A DNA stretch of 64,000 nt from Chitinophaga sancti (GCF_034424315.1 NZ_CP139972.1:7696501-7760500); one strand, 5' to 3'. Positions 8,769-18,220 are shown, counted from the first letter of the stretch. Notes: generated from the sequence alone by a model not told the origin. Made by a program: numbers and translations.

Positions 8769-10262
8769 TTATTGTAATTCAGGTAGACAATTCGGATATC
8801 TCTTCCGTAACTCCTCCAGCTCCTTTTTCAACTGATCCATTTTGGCCTTTCCAGTAGGATTTATATTTACCGTTACATCCGGTAACTGTAGCTGATTGAT
8901 CGCTGCTTCCACCTCTTTAATATTACTCTGCTGAATATTGATCTTTATAGTTTGATCCTTACCTGTTACAAACCGGGTCAGTCCAAATAATACAATATCC
9001 TTCTTTTCCCCTAATGCAAATATATACCCCCGTTCGCCAGGCGGCAATTGAATACTACCGTCCATATCATAGAAATAGAAATAGCCGCCATCAGATGATA
9101 AAAATCCTGCCTGAATTATTTTCCTGGAAGGGATGACCATCACCGGAAAAAGAACAGGAGACGTTAACCCTTCCTGGACAACTTTCAGTTTAGTAGAAGT
9201 GGCTAAAGGATTCTTTTTGATGTAACTATCAACGTTGTACCAGCCAAAGGAGAGGATCTCAAATGAGTAAAAAACAGGCGGTATTTGCGCAGCGTTCTGG
9301 GTAACCGGTGGGGTGAAATTAATTGCTATGCTGTCTATTCCCTGACTGCTCTGTACATCGGAACGGTTGATGCTGTAAGATAAATTAAATCGTGCTGAAT
9401 CAGAATTAAATATCTTCATTGCGAGTTGAATAATATACTCACAGCTGTCGCAGTTTTTATTACTTGTATATTCTTCAGGTATCTTTCCAAATTGCTTCAT
9501 TCCTTCCTCCTGAATGTACCTGTAAATATCATACAGATCTTCATCCGGGAAGCTGGGATATCCAGGCATACCAATTTTGTATTCATTGTAAATACATGCT
9601 GCCTGAGGGTACGCCTGCATCGCCTGTGCAAAATTTCTGGTGAGCAGGTAAACCGCCGCCGTATCATTATGCCAACGCTGCATCGTTCCAAAAAGCGCCG
9701 GCCCGATTAGTTTTTTAGTAACATCATGACATTGCTTGCAATTGGATTGATACAACGATTTTCCATTCGCTAGTCTGGCTTCCCCTTTATTCATTTCCAG
9801 CGGTTGCGGATCCACCCAGTTAATCGCAGAATCCTTTATCTCTCCTTTGAAAAGCTGCATATCATCCTCCACATGATCAGCAGGTACTATCACTTTCAGC
9901 GGTTTCAGGATCTGTACATCCTGTCCTGCCTGCGGGGCAATGTACAACATGCCTCCACTGGACAGTAACTCTCCGTTACTACGTGTATACAATCCTGCTC
10001 GGGCCATCTGACCGAGCGTAAATGCTTCTTTGATTTCCAGTTTTACAGAATCGCCGCTGGCAGTCTTTAGCGCATTCGCTGGCACCTGAACAATGCTTCC
10101 TCCGGATAATTTAATGTAATTATCCCGGCTGGTGTTGATTGTCACTAATTGTGAAGGTAGTTTATCCGTGTTTAGTTTACCATTTAATGGAACATTTTGC
10201 TGACAACTTATAAAGGCTAGCAAGGATAACAAATAAAGGGCTAATAGGTAATTATATTTCAT
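8769..10262 (-). CDS. Lipoprotein with an internal cytochrome c domain
   Basis: The 497-residue protein has a lipobox (LAFISC, Cys20) and a first beta-rich domain of about 135 residues (ZU5-like in appearance: GGSIVQVPANAL). A mono-heme cytochrome c domain follows, with CKQCH at 175-179 and a probable axial Met in KIGMPGYPSFPDEDLYDIYRYI near residue 232. The last 220 residues have no family I recognise; two cysteines (CDSCEY, about residue 273) could be a second, heme-free pair. It should sit in a membrane facing the periplasm or outside, and may carry electrons. It is a single gene between terminators. Its partner is unknown, so a respiratory role is only inferred. Confidence 0.65.
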   Translation of the reverse strand: MKYNYLLALYLLSLLAFISCQQNVPLNGKLNTDKLPSQLVTINTSRDNYIKLSGGSIVQVPANALKTASGDSVKLEIKEAFTLGQMARAGLYTRSNGELLSSGGMLYIAPQAGQDVQILKPLKVIVPADHVEDDMQLFKGEIKDSAINWVDPQPLEMNKGEARLANGKSLYQSNCKQCHDVTKKLIGPALFGTMQRWHNDTAAVYLLTRNFAQAMQAYPQAACIYNEYKIGMPGYPSFPDEDLYDIYRYIQEEGMKQFGKIPEEYTSNKNCDSCEYIIQLAMKIFNSDSARFNLSYSINRSDVQSSQGIDSIAINFTPPVTQNAAQIPPVFYSFEILSFGWYNVDSYIKKNPLATSTKLKVVQEGLTSPVLFPVMVIPSRKIIQAGFLSSDGGYFYFYDMDGSIQLPPGERGYIFALGEKKDIVLFGLTRFVTGKDQTIKINIQQSNIKEVEAAINQLQLPDVTVNINPTGKAKMDQLKKELEELRKRYPNCLPELQ

Positions 10263-10280
10263 AAGTAACCTAAAGCTACG

Positions 10281-10321
10281 AAAAAACTGAATGCCAATGA
10301 GCGAAACTCATTGGCATTCAG
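10281..10321 (-). terminator. Terminator of the AraC/dehydrogenase genes
   Basis: A perfect 15-bp stem (10287-10301 with 10307-10321) has a 5-base loop. On the minus strand it is followed by a run of six T. It lies 8 bases after the stop of the short-chain dehydrogenase. Confidence 0.88.
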
Positions 10322-10328
10322 ATACCGC

Positions 10329-11090
10329 TTACAGGAACATTCCTCCACTTGCCTCCACGCGCTGCGCATTCACCCATCTCGCATCATCACTACACAGGAA
10401 CGCAACTACCGCACCTATATCTTCTGCTACACCTGCTCTGCCCAGTGCTGTATTAGCTGCCACCATCTTATTCAGATCCGCATTATCTCTTACAACACCA
10501 CCACCGAAATCTGTCTGTATAGCACCCGGTGCAATTGTGTTTACACGAATACCTCTGCTACCCAGTTCTTTCGCCTGGTAACGGGTCAGTACTTCGATCG
10601 CACCTTTCATTGCCGCATAAGCAGAACTGCCTGGTAGCGTGAATCGTGCCAGCCCTGAAGATACATTGATGATCACACCACCATCCGCCAGCAATGGCAA
10701 TAATTTCTGGGTAAGAAAGAACGGTCCTTTGAGATGAATATTCATGATCTCATCGAACTGAGCCTCCGTAGTATCGGCGAAGTTAGCATGCAAACCGATG
10801 CCAGCATTGTTGATCAGATAATTGAATTGAGTAGCCTGAAAAGTATCTTTCAGTATTGTTGTAAATGAAGTGACGAAGTTATTAAAGGAGCTGGCAGTCG
10901 CAGTGTTCAGTTGTAACACGGCCGCGCGTTGTCCTGCTTTCTGGATCTCTGCAGCAACAGCATCTGCCTCCGTTTTATTACTGTTGTATGTAAGGATAAT
11001 ATCTATGCCCTTTTTAGCAAGGCTCAGCGCCATATCCTTCCCTAATCCGCGGCCGCCGCCGGTGATAAATGCAATCTTGTTACTAGCCAT
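10329..11090 (-). CDS. Short-chain dehydrogenase/reductase (SDR)
   Basis: This is an NAD(P)-dependent oxidoreductase of 253 residues, the usual classical SDR length. The cofactor motif is TGGGRGLG near residue 10, the structural motif is NNAG near 91, and the catalytic Ser (NVSSGLARF) and YAAMK motif are present. An Arg in the alphaA-beta1 loop (GRGLGKD) together with YNSNKTEAD leaves NADPH or NADH open. The AraC-type gene lies 55 bases upstream in the same direction and may control it, although a -7 box in the gap suggests a promoter of its own. The substrate is unknown. Confidence 0.88.
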   Translation of the reverse strand: MASNKIAFITGGGRGLGKDMALSLAKKGIDIILTYNSNKTEADAVAAEIQKAGQRAAVLQLNTATASSFNNFVTSFTTILKDTFQATQFNYLINNAGIGLHANFADTTEAQFDEIMNIHLKGPFFLTQKLLPLLADGGVIINVSSGLARFTLPGSSAYAAMKGAIEVLTRYQAKELGSRGIRVNTIAPGAIQTDFGGGVVRDNADLNKMVAANTALGRAGVAEDIGAVVAFLCSDDARWVNAQRVEASGGMFL

Positions 11091-11112
11091 GATGTGTTCG
11101 ATTTTTGTAAAG

Positions 11113-11120
11113 CAAAGGTA
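11113..11120 (-). promoter_or_regulatory. -7 promoter box before the SDR gene
   Basis: Read on the minus strand this is TACCTTTG, an exact TAnnTTTG match 22 bases before the start codon of the SDR gene. Confidence 0.42.
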
Positions 11121-11145
11121 TCAACAACCAGGCCGGCGAAAATGA

Positions 11146-11529
11146 TCAATACTTCAGTATTTTGTTTTTACGGTATTGCAGCGGAGTTATCCCTGTCATG
11201 TTTTTAAAGAAACGATTGAAGTTGGTCGGTTCGGGGAATCCCAGGTGGTTCCCGATATCAGCTACGCTGAGTACGGTGTCGTCCAGCATTTTCTGTGCTT
11301 CCAATACAATCCTGTCTTCCATCACTTCACAGGGAGAAGTATTCAAAGTCAGCTTAATTGTATTCGTCAGGTGGATAGGGGCGATGTGCATGCGCGAGGC
11401 AAAATCACTCGGTTTATAGCGGATCTCAGTCCGGCCTTGTAGCAGGTCATTTACATGTTCATCCACCAGTTGCATAAACTGGGTCGTGATCTCATCCTTG
11501 CGCGATAGTATTTTTTCCGGGATTGGCAT
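11146..11529 (-). CDS. Small AraC-type DNA-binding regulator
   Basis: At 127 residues this is shorter than a standard AraC protein and is mostly the two helix-turn-helix domain. The second helix-turn-helix is clear (LSVADIGNHLGFPEPTNFNRFFKNMTG, about residues 88-114), followed by ITPLQYRKNK. There is no ligand-binding domain. The gene precedes the SDR gene in the same direction and probably regulates it or itself. A -7 box ends only 4 bases before the ATG, so the transcript may be nearly leaderless. A second such small AraC protein lies at 26241-26624. Confidence 0.82.
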   Translation of the reverse strand: MPIPEKILSRKDEITTQFMQLVDEHVNDLLQGRTEIRYKPSDFASRMHIAPIHLTNTIKLTLNTSPCEVMEDRIVLEAQKMLDDTVLSVADIGNHLGFPEPTNFNRFFKNMTGITPLQYRKNKILKY

Positions 11530-11533
11530 ACTG

Positions 11534-11541
11534 CAAAATTA
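11534..11541 (-). promoter_or_regulatory. -7 promoter box at the AraC start
   Basis: The minus strand reads TAATTTTG, matching TAnnTTTG, four bases upstream of the ATG. If functional, transcription would start at or just inside the start codon. Confidence 0.35.
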
Positions 11542-11683
11542 AGGGAAGGGGTTTTAATTTAATTCCTATTCTGGATTTTTACGAGCTTCAAAGGCCTACA
11601 GTAAAACTTCTTTTTAAAAGAATAACAAATCAAACTGCAAGGCTATCCCCAAAAAGACCTTAACAGCAGGGCTTTATTTTCCG

Positions 11684-11691
11684 TATATTTG
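11684..11691 (+). promoter_or_regulatory. -7 promoter box for the small gene and tlpA-like gene
   Basis: TATATTTG matches TAnnTTTG and ends six bases before the ATG at 11698. This argues against the upstream TTG start at 11689 and suggests a very short or absent leader. Confidence 0.42.
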
Positions 11692-11697
11692 AATAAT

Positions 11698-11901
11698 ATG
11701 AAAGCAAGGATCAGTAAACTTGGACAGGCCTTTCTTCGTAATGGCAAAGCTGCCAGAGCGCTGTCCAACGCCATTTTAGATAACCCCGGCGCTATCGCCA
11801 TCGGAGAACCGGTACAATTTAGGGTTGCCTATGTAAACAGGCAGCAAAAGACCGTTGATTTTACCGCTATCGTCCGCAAAGTATCAATGAACCGACCATG
11901 A
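11698..11901 (+). CDS. Small basic protein of unknown function
   Basis: This is a 67-residue protein, MKARISKLGQAFLRNGKAAR and onward, with no signal peptide or membrane segment and a basic N-terminal half. I do not recognise the family. It is probably real because its stop overlaps the next ATG by four bases (ATGA) and an exact -7 box lies just upstream, so it forms a two-gene unit with the thioredoxin-like gene. An RNA- or DNA-binding role would fit the charge but is a guess. Confidence 0.55.
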   Translation: MKARISKLGQAFLRNGKAARALSNAILDNPGAIAIGEPVQFRVAYVNRQQKTVDFTAIVRKVSMNRP

Positions 11902-12434
11902 AATACGCTTTATTACTCCTGATCTTAGGAGCGTTCTCCCAGCATACGTACGCCCAGCACCCCCAATCCTCCCAACAAGCAGACCCTCCAACAGGTGGTT
12001 TCCGCACCATTATCGGTCAGCAGGTACCAGCCTTTTCCTTCGAGATAGAAAAAGGGAAAAAAGTGAGTATCAGGGATTATAAAGGTAAATATGTGCTGAT
12101 TAACTTCTTTGCTACCTGGTGCCCTCCCTGCAACCAGGAATTGCCGCTGGCCCAGAAGCAGATCTGGGAAAAACACAAAGACAATCCGAAATTTGCATTC
12201 ATCGTATTTGGCCGGGAAGAAGGCTGGGAAAAACTCGACCCTTTTAAAGAGAAGAAAGGATTTACCTTTCCGCTCTTACCTGACCTGGACAGGAGTATCT
12301 TCTCGCTCTTTGCGCCAAATGGAATCCCCAGGAATGTAGTAGTAGATCCTGAGGGCAAGATCATCTACCAGAGTTTTGGATATGAAGCAGCAGAGTTTGA
12401 ACAGCTGGTAAAACTGATCGATAGTAAACTATGA
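11898..12434 (+). CDS. TlpA-like periplasmic thioredoxin-fold protein
   Basis: The 178-residue exported protein has a signal peptide (ending AFSQHTYAQ) and a thioredoxin fold with the redox motif FFATWCPPCNQELP near residues 71-84. The cis-Pro region is NGIPRNVVVD near 142. This is the TlpA/ResA group, which reduces or rearranges disulfides in the periplasm, for example for cytochrome c maturation. It is translationally coupled to the small upstream gene. It overlaps the convergent threonine synthase-like gene by six bases at the 3' end, with no terminator between. Confidence 0.85.
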   Translation: MKYALLLLILGAFSQHTYAQHPQSSQQADPPTGGFRTIIGQQVPAFSFEIEKGKKVSIRDYKGKYVLINFFATWCPPCNQELPLAQKQIWEKHKDNPKFAFIVFGREEGWEKLDPFKEKKGFTFPLLPDLDRSIFSLFAPNGIPRNVVVDPEGKIIYQSFGYEAAEFEQLVKLIDSKL

Positions 12435-13589
12435 TCTATACTTATACCACGACCCGGTATTAAACAACAACACATTTTCTCCCTCCTGTATCCAGCCATC
12501 TGCAATCAGATGCTGCATGCCTATATAGGTAGCACTCCCCTCCGGTGATAACAACAAGCCTTCTGTGGTCGCAATGTGCCGCATGCCCGCCGTAATCTCC
12601 GTCTCTGTCACAGTCAGCGCCGTACCCTTACTCTGCTGTAATACATCTATCATCAGGTCCCTGGCGAAGGGCGCCGGCACTGCCAGCCCGTAAGCAATAG
12701 AAGGGGTAGCACAAAAATCCGCAGGAATTACCCCCTGCTGAAATAACTGTACCATTGGATCACAATTCGCTGATTGCACGATCACCATCCTGGGTAACTT
12801 GCCCGTTAGCCAACCCAGTTGTTTCATTTCTGCAAAGGCTTTCCACATCCCAATCAAACCAGTACCACCACCGGTAGGGTAAATGATGACATCCGGTAGC
12901 TGCCAGTGCAGCTGTTCTGCAATTTCGTATCCTATTGTTTTCTTGCCTTCGAGTCTATAAGGCTCTTTCAGGGTAGACATATCAAAACCTCCGGTTTGCG
13001 CCACCAGTTGCTGGGCGCGGCGGCCACAATCACTGATCAGCCCATCCACCAGGATGAGTTCTGCGCCATACATGCGGCATTCTGTCTGCAATGTAAGTGG
13101 GGTATGCCTGGGCATGATCACAGTTGCCTTCATCCCTGCTTTGGCACAATAGGCGCTGAGGGCGCCTCCGGCATTGCCCGCAGTAGGAATTATGCAATGT
13201 TGGATGCCCAGTTCTTTGGCTTTGGAAACGGCCACGCTGATCCCCCTGGCCTTAAAGGAGCCGGTAGGGTTCACGCTTTCATCCTTGAGCAGAATGTTGA
13301 CTTCATGCTGTTGACTGAGGGCTGAAAGAGTATATAAAGGTGTGCCTCCTTCTCCCAGGCTGACAATATTGTGTTCTTCAAAAATTGGTAAGAGCCGGCT
13401 ATACCGCCAGATGGTGTGGTAATTGATGTCTAATGTCTGGTGCAATGGTTGGTCCAGCCTGTAACGGGTGAAAAGCGGTTGATTACAGCAGGTAGCGTAG
13501 GATTGTACATCCCCGATGTTGTATAACCGGCCACAATGGGGGCACTGTAGAGCTGTGGCAAGCGAGGTGCTGTGTTGGGTTATATGCAT
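12429..13589 (-). CDS. Threonine synthase-like PLP enzyme
   Basis: This fold-type II PLP enzyme of 386 residues begins with a zinc-ribbon-like pair (CPHCG near residue 17 and ATCC near 33), then SLGEGGTPLY. The PLP lysine lies in NPTGSFKARG near residue 110, and the phosphate-binding loop is PTGGGTGLIG near 242. The domain order matches the short archaeal/plant-like threonine synthases, which convert O-phosphohomoserine to threonine. No other threonine-pathway gene is adjacent, so a related beta-replacing activity cannot be excluded. A CACCTTTG box (13613-13620, one mismatch to TAnnTTTG) lies 23 bases upstream on its strand. Confidence 0.78.
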   Translation of the reverse strand: MHITQHSTSLATALQCPHCGRLYNIGDVQSYATCCNQPLFTRYRLDQPLHQTLDINYHTIWRYSRLLPIFEEHNIVSLGEGGTPLYTLSALSQQHEVNILLKDESVNPTGSFKARGISVAVSKAKELGIQHCIIPTAGNAGGALSAYCAKAGMKATVIMPRHTPLTLQTECRMYGAELILVDGLISDCGRRAQQLVAQTGGFDMSTLKEPYRLEGKKTIGYEIAEQLHWQLPDVIIYPTGGGTGLIGMWKAFAEMKQLGWLTGKLPRMVIVQSANCDPMVQLFQQGVIPADFCATPSIAYGLAVPAPFARDLMIDVLQQSKGTALTVTETEITAGMRHIATTEGLLLSPEGSATYIGMQHLIADGWIQEGENVLLFNTGSWYKYRS

Positions 13590-13612
13590 AGCCTTGATTG
13601 GGGTGTGGGTAA

Positions 13613-13620
13613 CAAAGGTG
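13613..13620 (-). promoter_or_regulatory. Near-consensus -7 box before the threonine synthase-like gene
   Basis: The minus strand reads CACCTTTG, one mismatch from TAnnTTTG, at a normal distance (23 bases) from the ATG. Confidence 0.3.
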
Positions 13621-13713
13621 TATCTTCCGGCTAAAGATATGCTTTAAGGCTGCAAATTGATAGCCGTTATTACAAAAAAACAGGCTAAAAAATGCTCAGC
13701 AAAACAGAACAAC

Positions 13714-13758
13714 TATCCCGGTCATCATCAGAAAGATCTTCTAATTATGACCAGGATA
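13714..13758 (-). terminator. Stem-loop after the macroglobulin gene
   Basis: Bases 13714-13725 pair with 13747-13758 (11 of 12 positions) across a 21-base loop, ten bases past the stop codon. There is no strong T-run, so its strength as a terminator is uncertain. Confidence 0.45.
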
Positions 13759-13768
13759 AAACCTTTAA

Positions 13769-16700
13769 CTAAGGCATGATCTCCACTGTTTCACCCTCCT
13801 GCCAGTAAATGTTCTCAGGCTGATAATACAAATACCCCGCACTGGCCTTACCCTGATACGTTCCTGCAACATCCACCTTCAGGTCCAATGCTATTTTCTT
13901 CACCTCCTTTCCCTTCATACCTCTCCAATAAAACACGAGGTAATTATCAAAGATCTCATAATATGCTACCTTCTCCTTATCCATCAATTCTTTCAGCTGC
14001 CAGGGCTGCCAGGACAATCCGCCGGGAACACCCACCTTCACCACCGCCATACCCTGCTCCTCTGTACTTGTATTAGTTACATTAATATTCATGCGCACTG
14101 TTTCTCCAACCTTCACATGATGAGTACTTAAAACCGTTTCCAGTTTCAGCAGGGCGTGCTCACTGGTAGGAGGGGTGTTAGTAAAATAATCACAGGTAAA
14201 AGTATAAGGCAATCCTTCCTTACCACTATATCGCACAGAAAACTTATTTTCCTTTGACAGGTAATTGAAGGCAACTTTTTCACCAGGTTTTGCTGGATGC
14301 CCGTTCAAAGTAAAAGTACCACTATCTGTAGCAGTTGATTTTTCCATATTATAGTAAGCTGTCAGCGCCGCCAGTGCTTGTATATTTCCCTGTGTAGAGC
14401 CAAATCCATAATAGTTCTTTCTACTCTGAATGCCTGACATAATTTGCGCTATCCGCGCCTTACGGGGTGCAGGCTCGCGCATCAGGGCCATTGCATACAA
14501 GGCCATTGTTTCAACATATAGGGATACGCCCTGGGAGGCAACAATACTTGTCCGGGCAGCTAATTGCCCGTTTATAAACAATTTGTCTAACCTGTTCATC
14601 AGGTCATTAAAATCTTCAGTTTTCTGTAATTGTGCTGCCGCCAATGCCATGATAGCCAGTTGATAGCCGTCATTGCTTAGCTGTGCGTCTTTCCGTGCGG
14701 TTTCGTATTCCAGTTGAATATCCCCGCCTTTACCAGCCTGCGCCAATGCATATACGATGTAGGCATTCATCACATCAACAGGTACTCCCTTAAATTCATC
14801 TAATCCTCCCGGTGTTGGTTTGAATTTCCCTTTACCATCACGATGATCCAGGAGGAATTTTTCCGTTCTGTTCAGCATATTTTTATCCACCTCAATGAAC
14901 TCCTTCATCGCTGTAAATTCCATCAATCCATAAGCAGTCAGTGCTACATGGGCAGGCGTGTGCCCAAACCATTCGAAACCATTTTCTGAAGTTTCAAATT
15001 TTACCAGTCGCGCATAGCCCTCCTGCAAGTATTCTTTGGCCTTGCTTTCCAGTTTGTAATCACGCTTTATTGCATGCTGCATTAACTGCAAAATGAATAT
15101 ATTGGGATATGTACTGCTGGATGTTTGCTCAAAACAACCATGTGGTTCGCGAAGCATACTCTTTATCGCATCAATTATTTGGTCTGTAACAGTTTGCAGA
15201 TCCAGTGACATTGCTGGATTGATTGGTGTCACAGGATTTGAAAAAATAAAGGAGGTGTCCTTAGACTGATTGCCGGAAAAAACAACATGTATAGGGAACC
15301 CTTTTTCTTCTGCAGTAAATGGCAGGAATAAAGCCTGGCTGTTCACATTGATCCGGATATTGCCAGACATTTTATAATAAGGTGTCACCGGGATATTCAC
15401 CTGCACGGATCCGGCTTTTTTCACCGGCACCTCTCTGATCGCCGTATCTCCGCTGACACCCGGAGGTAGAGTGAGATATACCTTTGCAATGACATCTTCA
15501 TTACTATAATTTGTCAGTACAACAGGAATTTGTACATTATCTCCCACATTGATATAAGGTGGAATTTTTGCATCAACACTGACCATGTCATGTACTGCAT
15601 AGGTATGTTCGGTGCGGCCAATAGATCCATTGTAACCAATACCTTCTGTAATCGCCCGGAAAGTAGTATTGGCATCTGAATTGTAAAACTCTACACTTGC
15701 TTTACCATATCTATCGGTCTGGATAGTTGGATTCCAATAGATGGTTTCCCTGAAATCAGTCTTTTTCTCAGTTTCAATAGCCTGGTATTTTGGTGCATAG
15801 AAAACAGGTACCTGGCTAAAGATTTCATTGGCAGCCTGTGTTTTTATATTCCTGAATGCAAAGCTGTAAGATTTGCTCAGTGAAAACCGTATTCTCCCCA
15901 GGTTCTGACTTTTTTTTGTTGTAAATAGGATGACACCGTTTGCTGCCCTTGAACCATATATAGCAGTGGCATCTGCACCTTTTAAGATTGAAATTGTCAG
16001 TATCTCTGCTGGATTAATTGTATTGATGATATTGCCCTGAAATGGAATGCCATCTATTACATATAGAGGGTTGTCATTTTTTGCCAATGAATTTATTCCG
16101 CGTATCTGTACACTTACAGCGTCTCCTGGATTACCACTAGGCTGATTGACAATGATACCCGCTAATTTTCCCTGCAATGAAAGTAAAACATTACTAGGGT
16201 TAGATGACATAATTTCACTTTTTGAGATCACTGAAATTGAACCTGTTAAATTTCGTTTATTCGTTACTCCATATCCCACCACAACTACATCATTAAGGTG
16301 AGTGGCTTTGTCAGCCCATGATGGCGCATTGATAGCCATAGCAGGATAAGCTGCAACTGATTCTTTCAATCCGGTTTTTAACGGCTTAAACATGCCTGCT
16401 TCCTGGGGGTTATTACCTATTCCGTTCTGTGCAACATTAATCACGAATGAATCTTTTTTTTCTCCCTCTGCAATGAGAAAATAGTCGGCACCGGGATCCA
16501 GATCTGAAAAGAAGAATTGTCCGCTGTTGCTTGTTGTTTGTACTACGCCCAACTGCCTGTTTGTATTAAAAAGATAGAGTTTCGTCTTTGCTGGAATACC
16601 GTTTTTATTGGTAATACTGCCACTTAAAATATTTAATTTATCTGGTGTAAATACGAGCCGGTTACTTGTATTCACGATATCGGTAAATTGAAAATAGCGG

Positions 16701-18220
16701 TAACCCTGCGTGAGCATAAGCATGTCGAGCGCACTGTCAGCTTTAGGCTCATCCTGTTTAAAGTAGAACTGAGGCTCCTCTACTCTTCCTTTTAGTTCAC
16801 TACTCATTAACAGCCAGGAGATGATATGATCCTGTTTATCATCGGCCATTGTCCATAGCTTGTCATCAATAACACTGAGAGACAGATTAGCCGGAATAGG
16901 CTGGCCTTCTGTGTCAGTCGTCAGGATCGTCATCTTCACTTTCTCTCTTGGCATGTAAGCCGATTTGTCTGTAGAGATGTTTACCTGCAAAGCATGATGT
17001 TTATTCATAAATGCCACCCGCTCTGCAACTTTCAGATGCTGGCTGTTGCGTAATGTGAATACAACGATCCCTGTAGGAAAATCCATCGTGTCAATTTTAA
17101 TTAATTGAACACCTTTATGGATCGTAGCATTGGTAGTATAATAAACATGCTCCCGCATGGCGGCCGTCAATGTAATATCATCATCAGCTGTAGTCGAAAT
17201 TTTTGCATATAATTGCCCGCCCCGATGCATCAGGTTCATTATCATACCATCTTCCGTGGCCTGCGGAACAGGATATTTTTTATCGCCAATGAGCGCTGTA
17301 TATTTTCTGCCTTGAACGGGTGTAAACGGTAATATACCCATACCCCCATGATAACTGGAAAAGGGGGCGATTTTAGCACCCTTATCGTCGATGATTTTTC
17401 CTTTTACATCCACTGGTTTCCCCTTGTCATTGATGGCCTTAAATGCCAGCACAGTAGGTAATCCTGCTACAAGGGTACCACCTTCCGGCATAAATTGAAG
17501 ATCAATCTTATTTAATTCAATGGGAATACTCCTTGAGATTGATTCGGTAAATCCGCTGGCGATGACGGTTACATTCAGTAACCCGTCATCAGAAGTGAGA
17601 GTGCCGGGTAATACAGCCCTGATTATAGCTTTACCGGCAGTATCAGTTTTGAAAATATCAGATTTGTATTGTTTACCCTCAATGCTGACCATGAACTGTC
17701 CTGTATAGTGAGCCAGGGGTTTATTGTCAGGTGTACGGATCGAATATATTGCTTTGATCGTATCGCCCGGGCCATAACCTTTTTCAGGAAAATCGAGTGT
17801 GGCAAGTATTCTGGGCGCAATTACCCTTTGCAGGTAAAGCGATTTGCTGAACCAGGTGCTGTCTTTTTCATTTTGCATCCAGGTAGTATAGGCCCTTATT
17901 TTGTAAATTCCTCCTGGCAGACTATCGCCAAATACATAGCCCCCTTCACTATAGCCAATATTGATAGGGTGTTTAAGCTGGGATAATATATTGCCCGAAG
18001 GACTAATGATATCCACATTTAATACCGTACTGATAATGGTGGGAACATTTGTTTGAGCATTAACTACATAAGCCTTATAATAGATTGTATCACCTGGTTC
18101 AAAATATACATGGTTCATTTGCAGGTACACTTTTTCTTTCGTGTTTGCATAATCAGGAACCTGGGCCTTTGCGGACAATACCACCAGGAAAGATATAAGT
18201 AAAAGGATCGTTTTCTTCAT
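13769..18220 (-). CDS. Alpha-2-macroglobulin with an inserted SusC-type TonB plug domain
   Basis: The 1483-residue protein starts MKKTILLLISFLVVLSAKAQ, a clear signal peptide; this ATG (18220) was chosen over one 30 codons upstream that would lie inside the preceding gene. In order there are MG-type domains (YLQMNHVYFEPGDTIYYKAY at the start), a carboxypeptidase-regulatory-like segment (about 525-600), a complete SusC-type plug (about 640-770: LNDVVVVGYGVTNKRNLTGS, LQGKLAGIIVNQPSGNPG, PLYVIDGIPF, ADATAIYGSRAANGVILFTT), further MG and A2M domains, and a thioester motif HGCFEQ near residue 1028 in its alpha/alpha toroid. Macroglobulins trap proteases or bind nucleophiles through the thioester. 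The gene starts four bases after the stop of a plug-less SusC-like barrel, so the plug may fill that barrel in trans. The barrel partnership is inference. Confidence 0.85.
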   Translation of the reverse strand: MKKTILLLISFLVVLSAKAQVPDYANTKEKVYLQMNHVYFEPGDTIYYKAYVVNAQTNVPTIISTVLNVDIISPSGNILSQLKHPINIGYSEGGYVFGDSLPGGIYKIRAYTTWMQNEKDSTWFSKSLYLQRVIAPRILATLDFPEKGYGPGDTIKAIYSIRTPDNKPLAHYTGQFMVSIEGKQYKSDIFKTDTAGKAIIRAVLPGTLTSDDGLLNVTVIASGFTESISRSIPIELNKIDLQFMPEGGTLVAGLPTVLAFKAINDKGKPVDVKGKIIDDKGAKIAPFSSYHGGMGILPFTPVQGRKYTALIGDKKYPVPQATEDGMIMNLMHRGGQLYAKISTTADDDITLTAAMREHVYYTTNATIHKGVQLIKIDTMDFPTGIVVFTLRNSQHLKVAERVAFMNKHHALQVNISTDKSAYMPREKVKMTILTTDTEGQPIPANLSLSVIDDKLWTMADDKQDHIISWLLMSSELKGRVEEPQFYFKQDEPKADSALDMLMLTQGYRYFQFTDIVNTSNRLVFTPDKLNILSGSITNKNGIPAKTKLYLFNTNRQLGVVQTTSNSGQFFFSDLDPGADYFLIAEGEKKDSFVINVAQNGIGNNPQEAGMFKPLKTGLKESVAAYPAMAINAPSWADKATHLNDVVVVGYGVTNKRNLTGSISVISKSEIMSSNPSNVLLSLQGKLAGIIVNQPSGNPGDAVSVQIRGINSLAKNDNPLYVIDGIPFQGNIINTINPAEILTISILKGADATAIYGSRAANGVILFTTKKSQNLGRIRFSLSKSYSFAFRNIKTQAANEIFSQVPVFYAPKYQAIETEKKTDFRETIYWNPTIQTDRYGKASVEFYNSDANTTFRAITEGIGYNGSIGRTEHTYAVHDMVSVDAKIPPYINVGDNVQIPVVLTNYSNEDVIAKVYLTLPPGVSGDTAIREVPVKKAGSVQVNIPVTPYYKMSGNIRINVNSQALFLPFTAEEKGFPIHVVFSGNQSKDTSFIFSNPVTPINPAMSLDLQTVTDQIIDAIKSMLREPHGCFEQTSSSTYPNIFILQLMQHAIKRDYKLESKAKEYLQEGYARLVKFETSENGFEWFGHTPAHVALTAYGLMEFTAMKEFIEVDKNMLNRTEKFLLDHRDGKGKFKPTPGGLDEFKGVPVDVMNAYIVYALAQAGKGGDIQLEYETARKDAQLSNDGYQLAIMALAAAQLQKTEDFNDLMNRLDKLFINGQLAARTSIVASQGVSLYVETMALYAMALMREPAPRKARIAQIMSGIQSRKNYYGFGSTQGNIQALAALTAYYNMEKSTATDSGTFTLNGHPAKPGEKVAFNYLSKENKFSVRYSGKEGLPYTFTCDYFTNTPPTSEHALLKLETVLSTHHVKVGETVRMNINVTNTSTEEQGMAVVKVGVPGGLSWQPWQLKELMDKEKVAYYEIFDNYLVFYWRGMKGKEVKKIALDLKVDVAGTYQGKASAGYLYYQPENIYWQEGETVEIMP

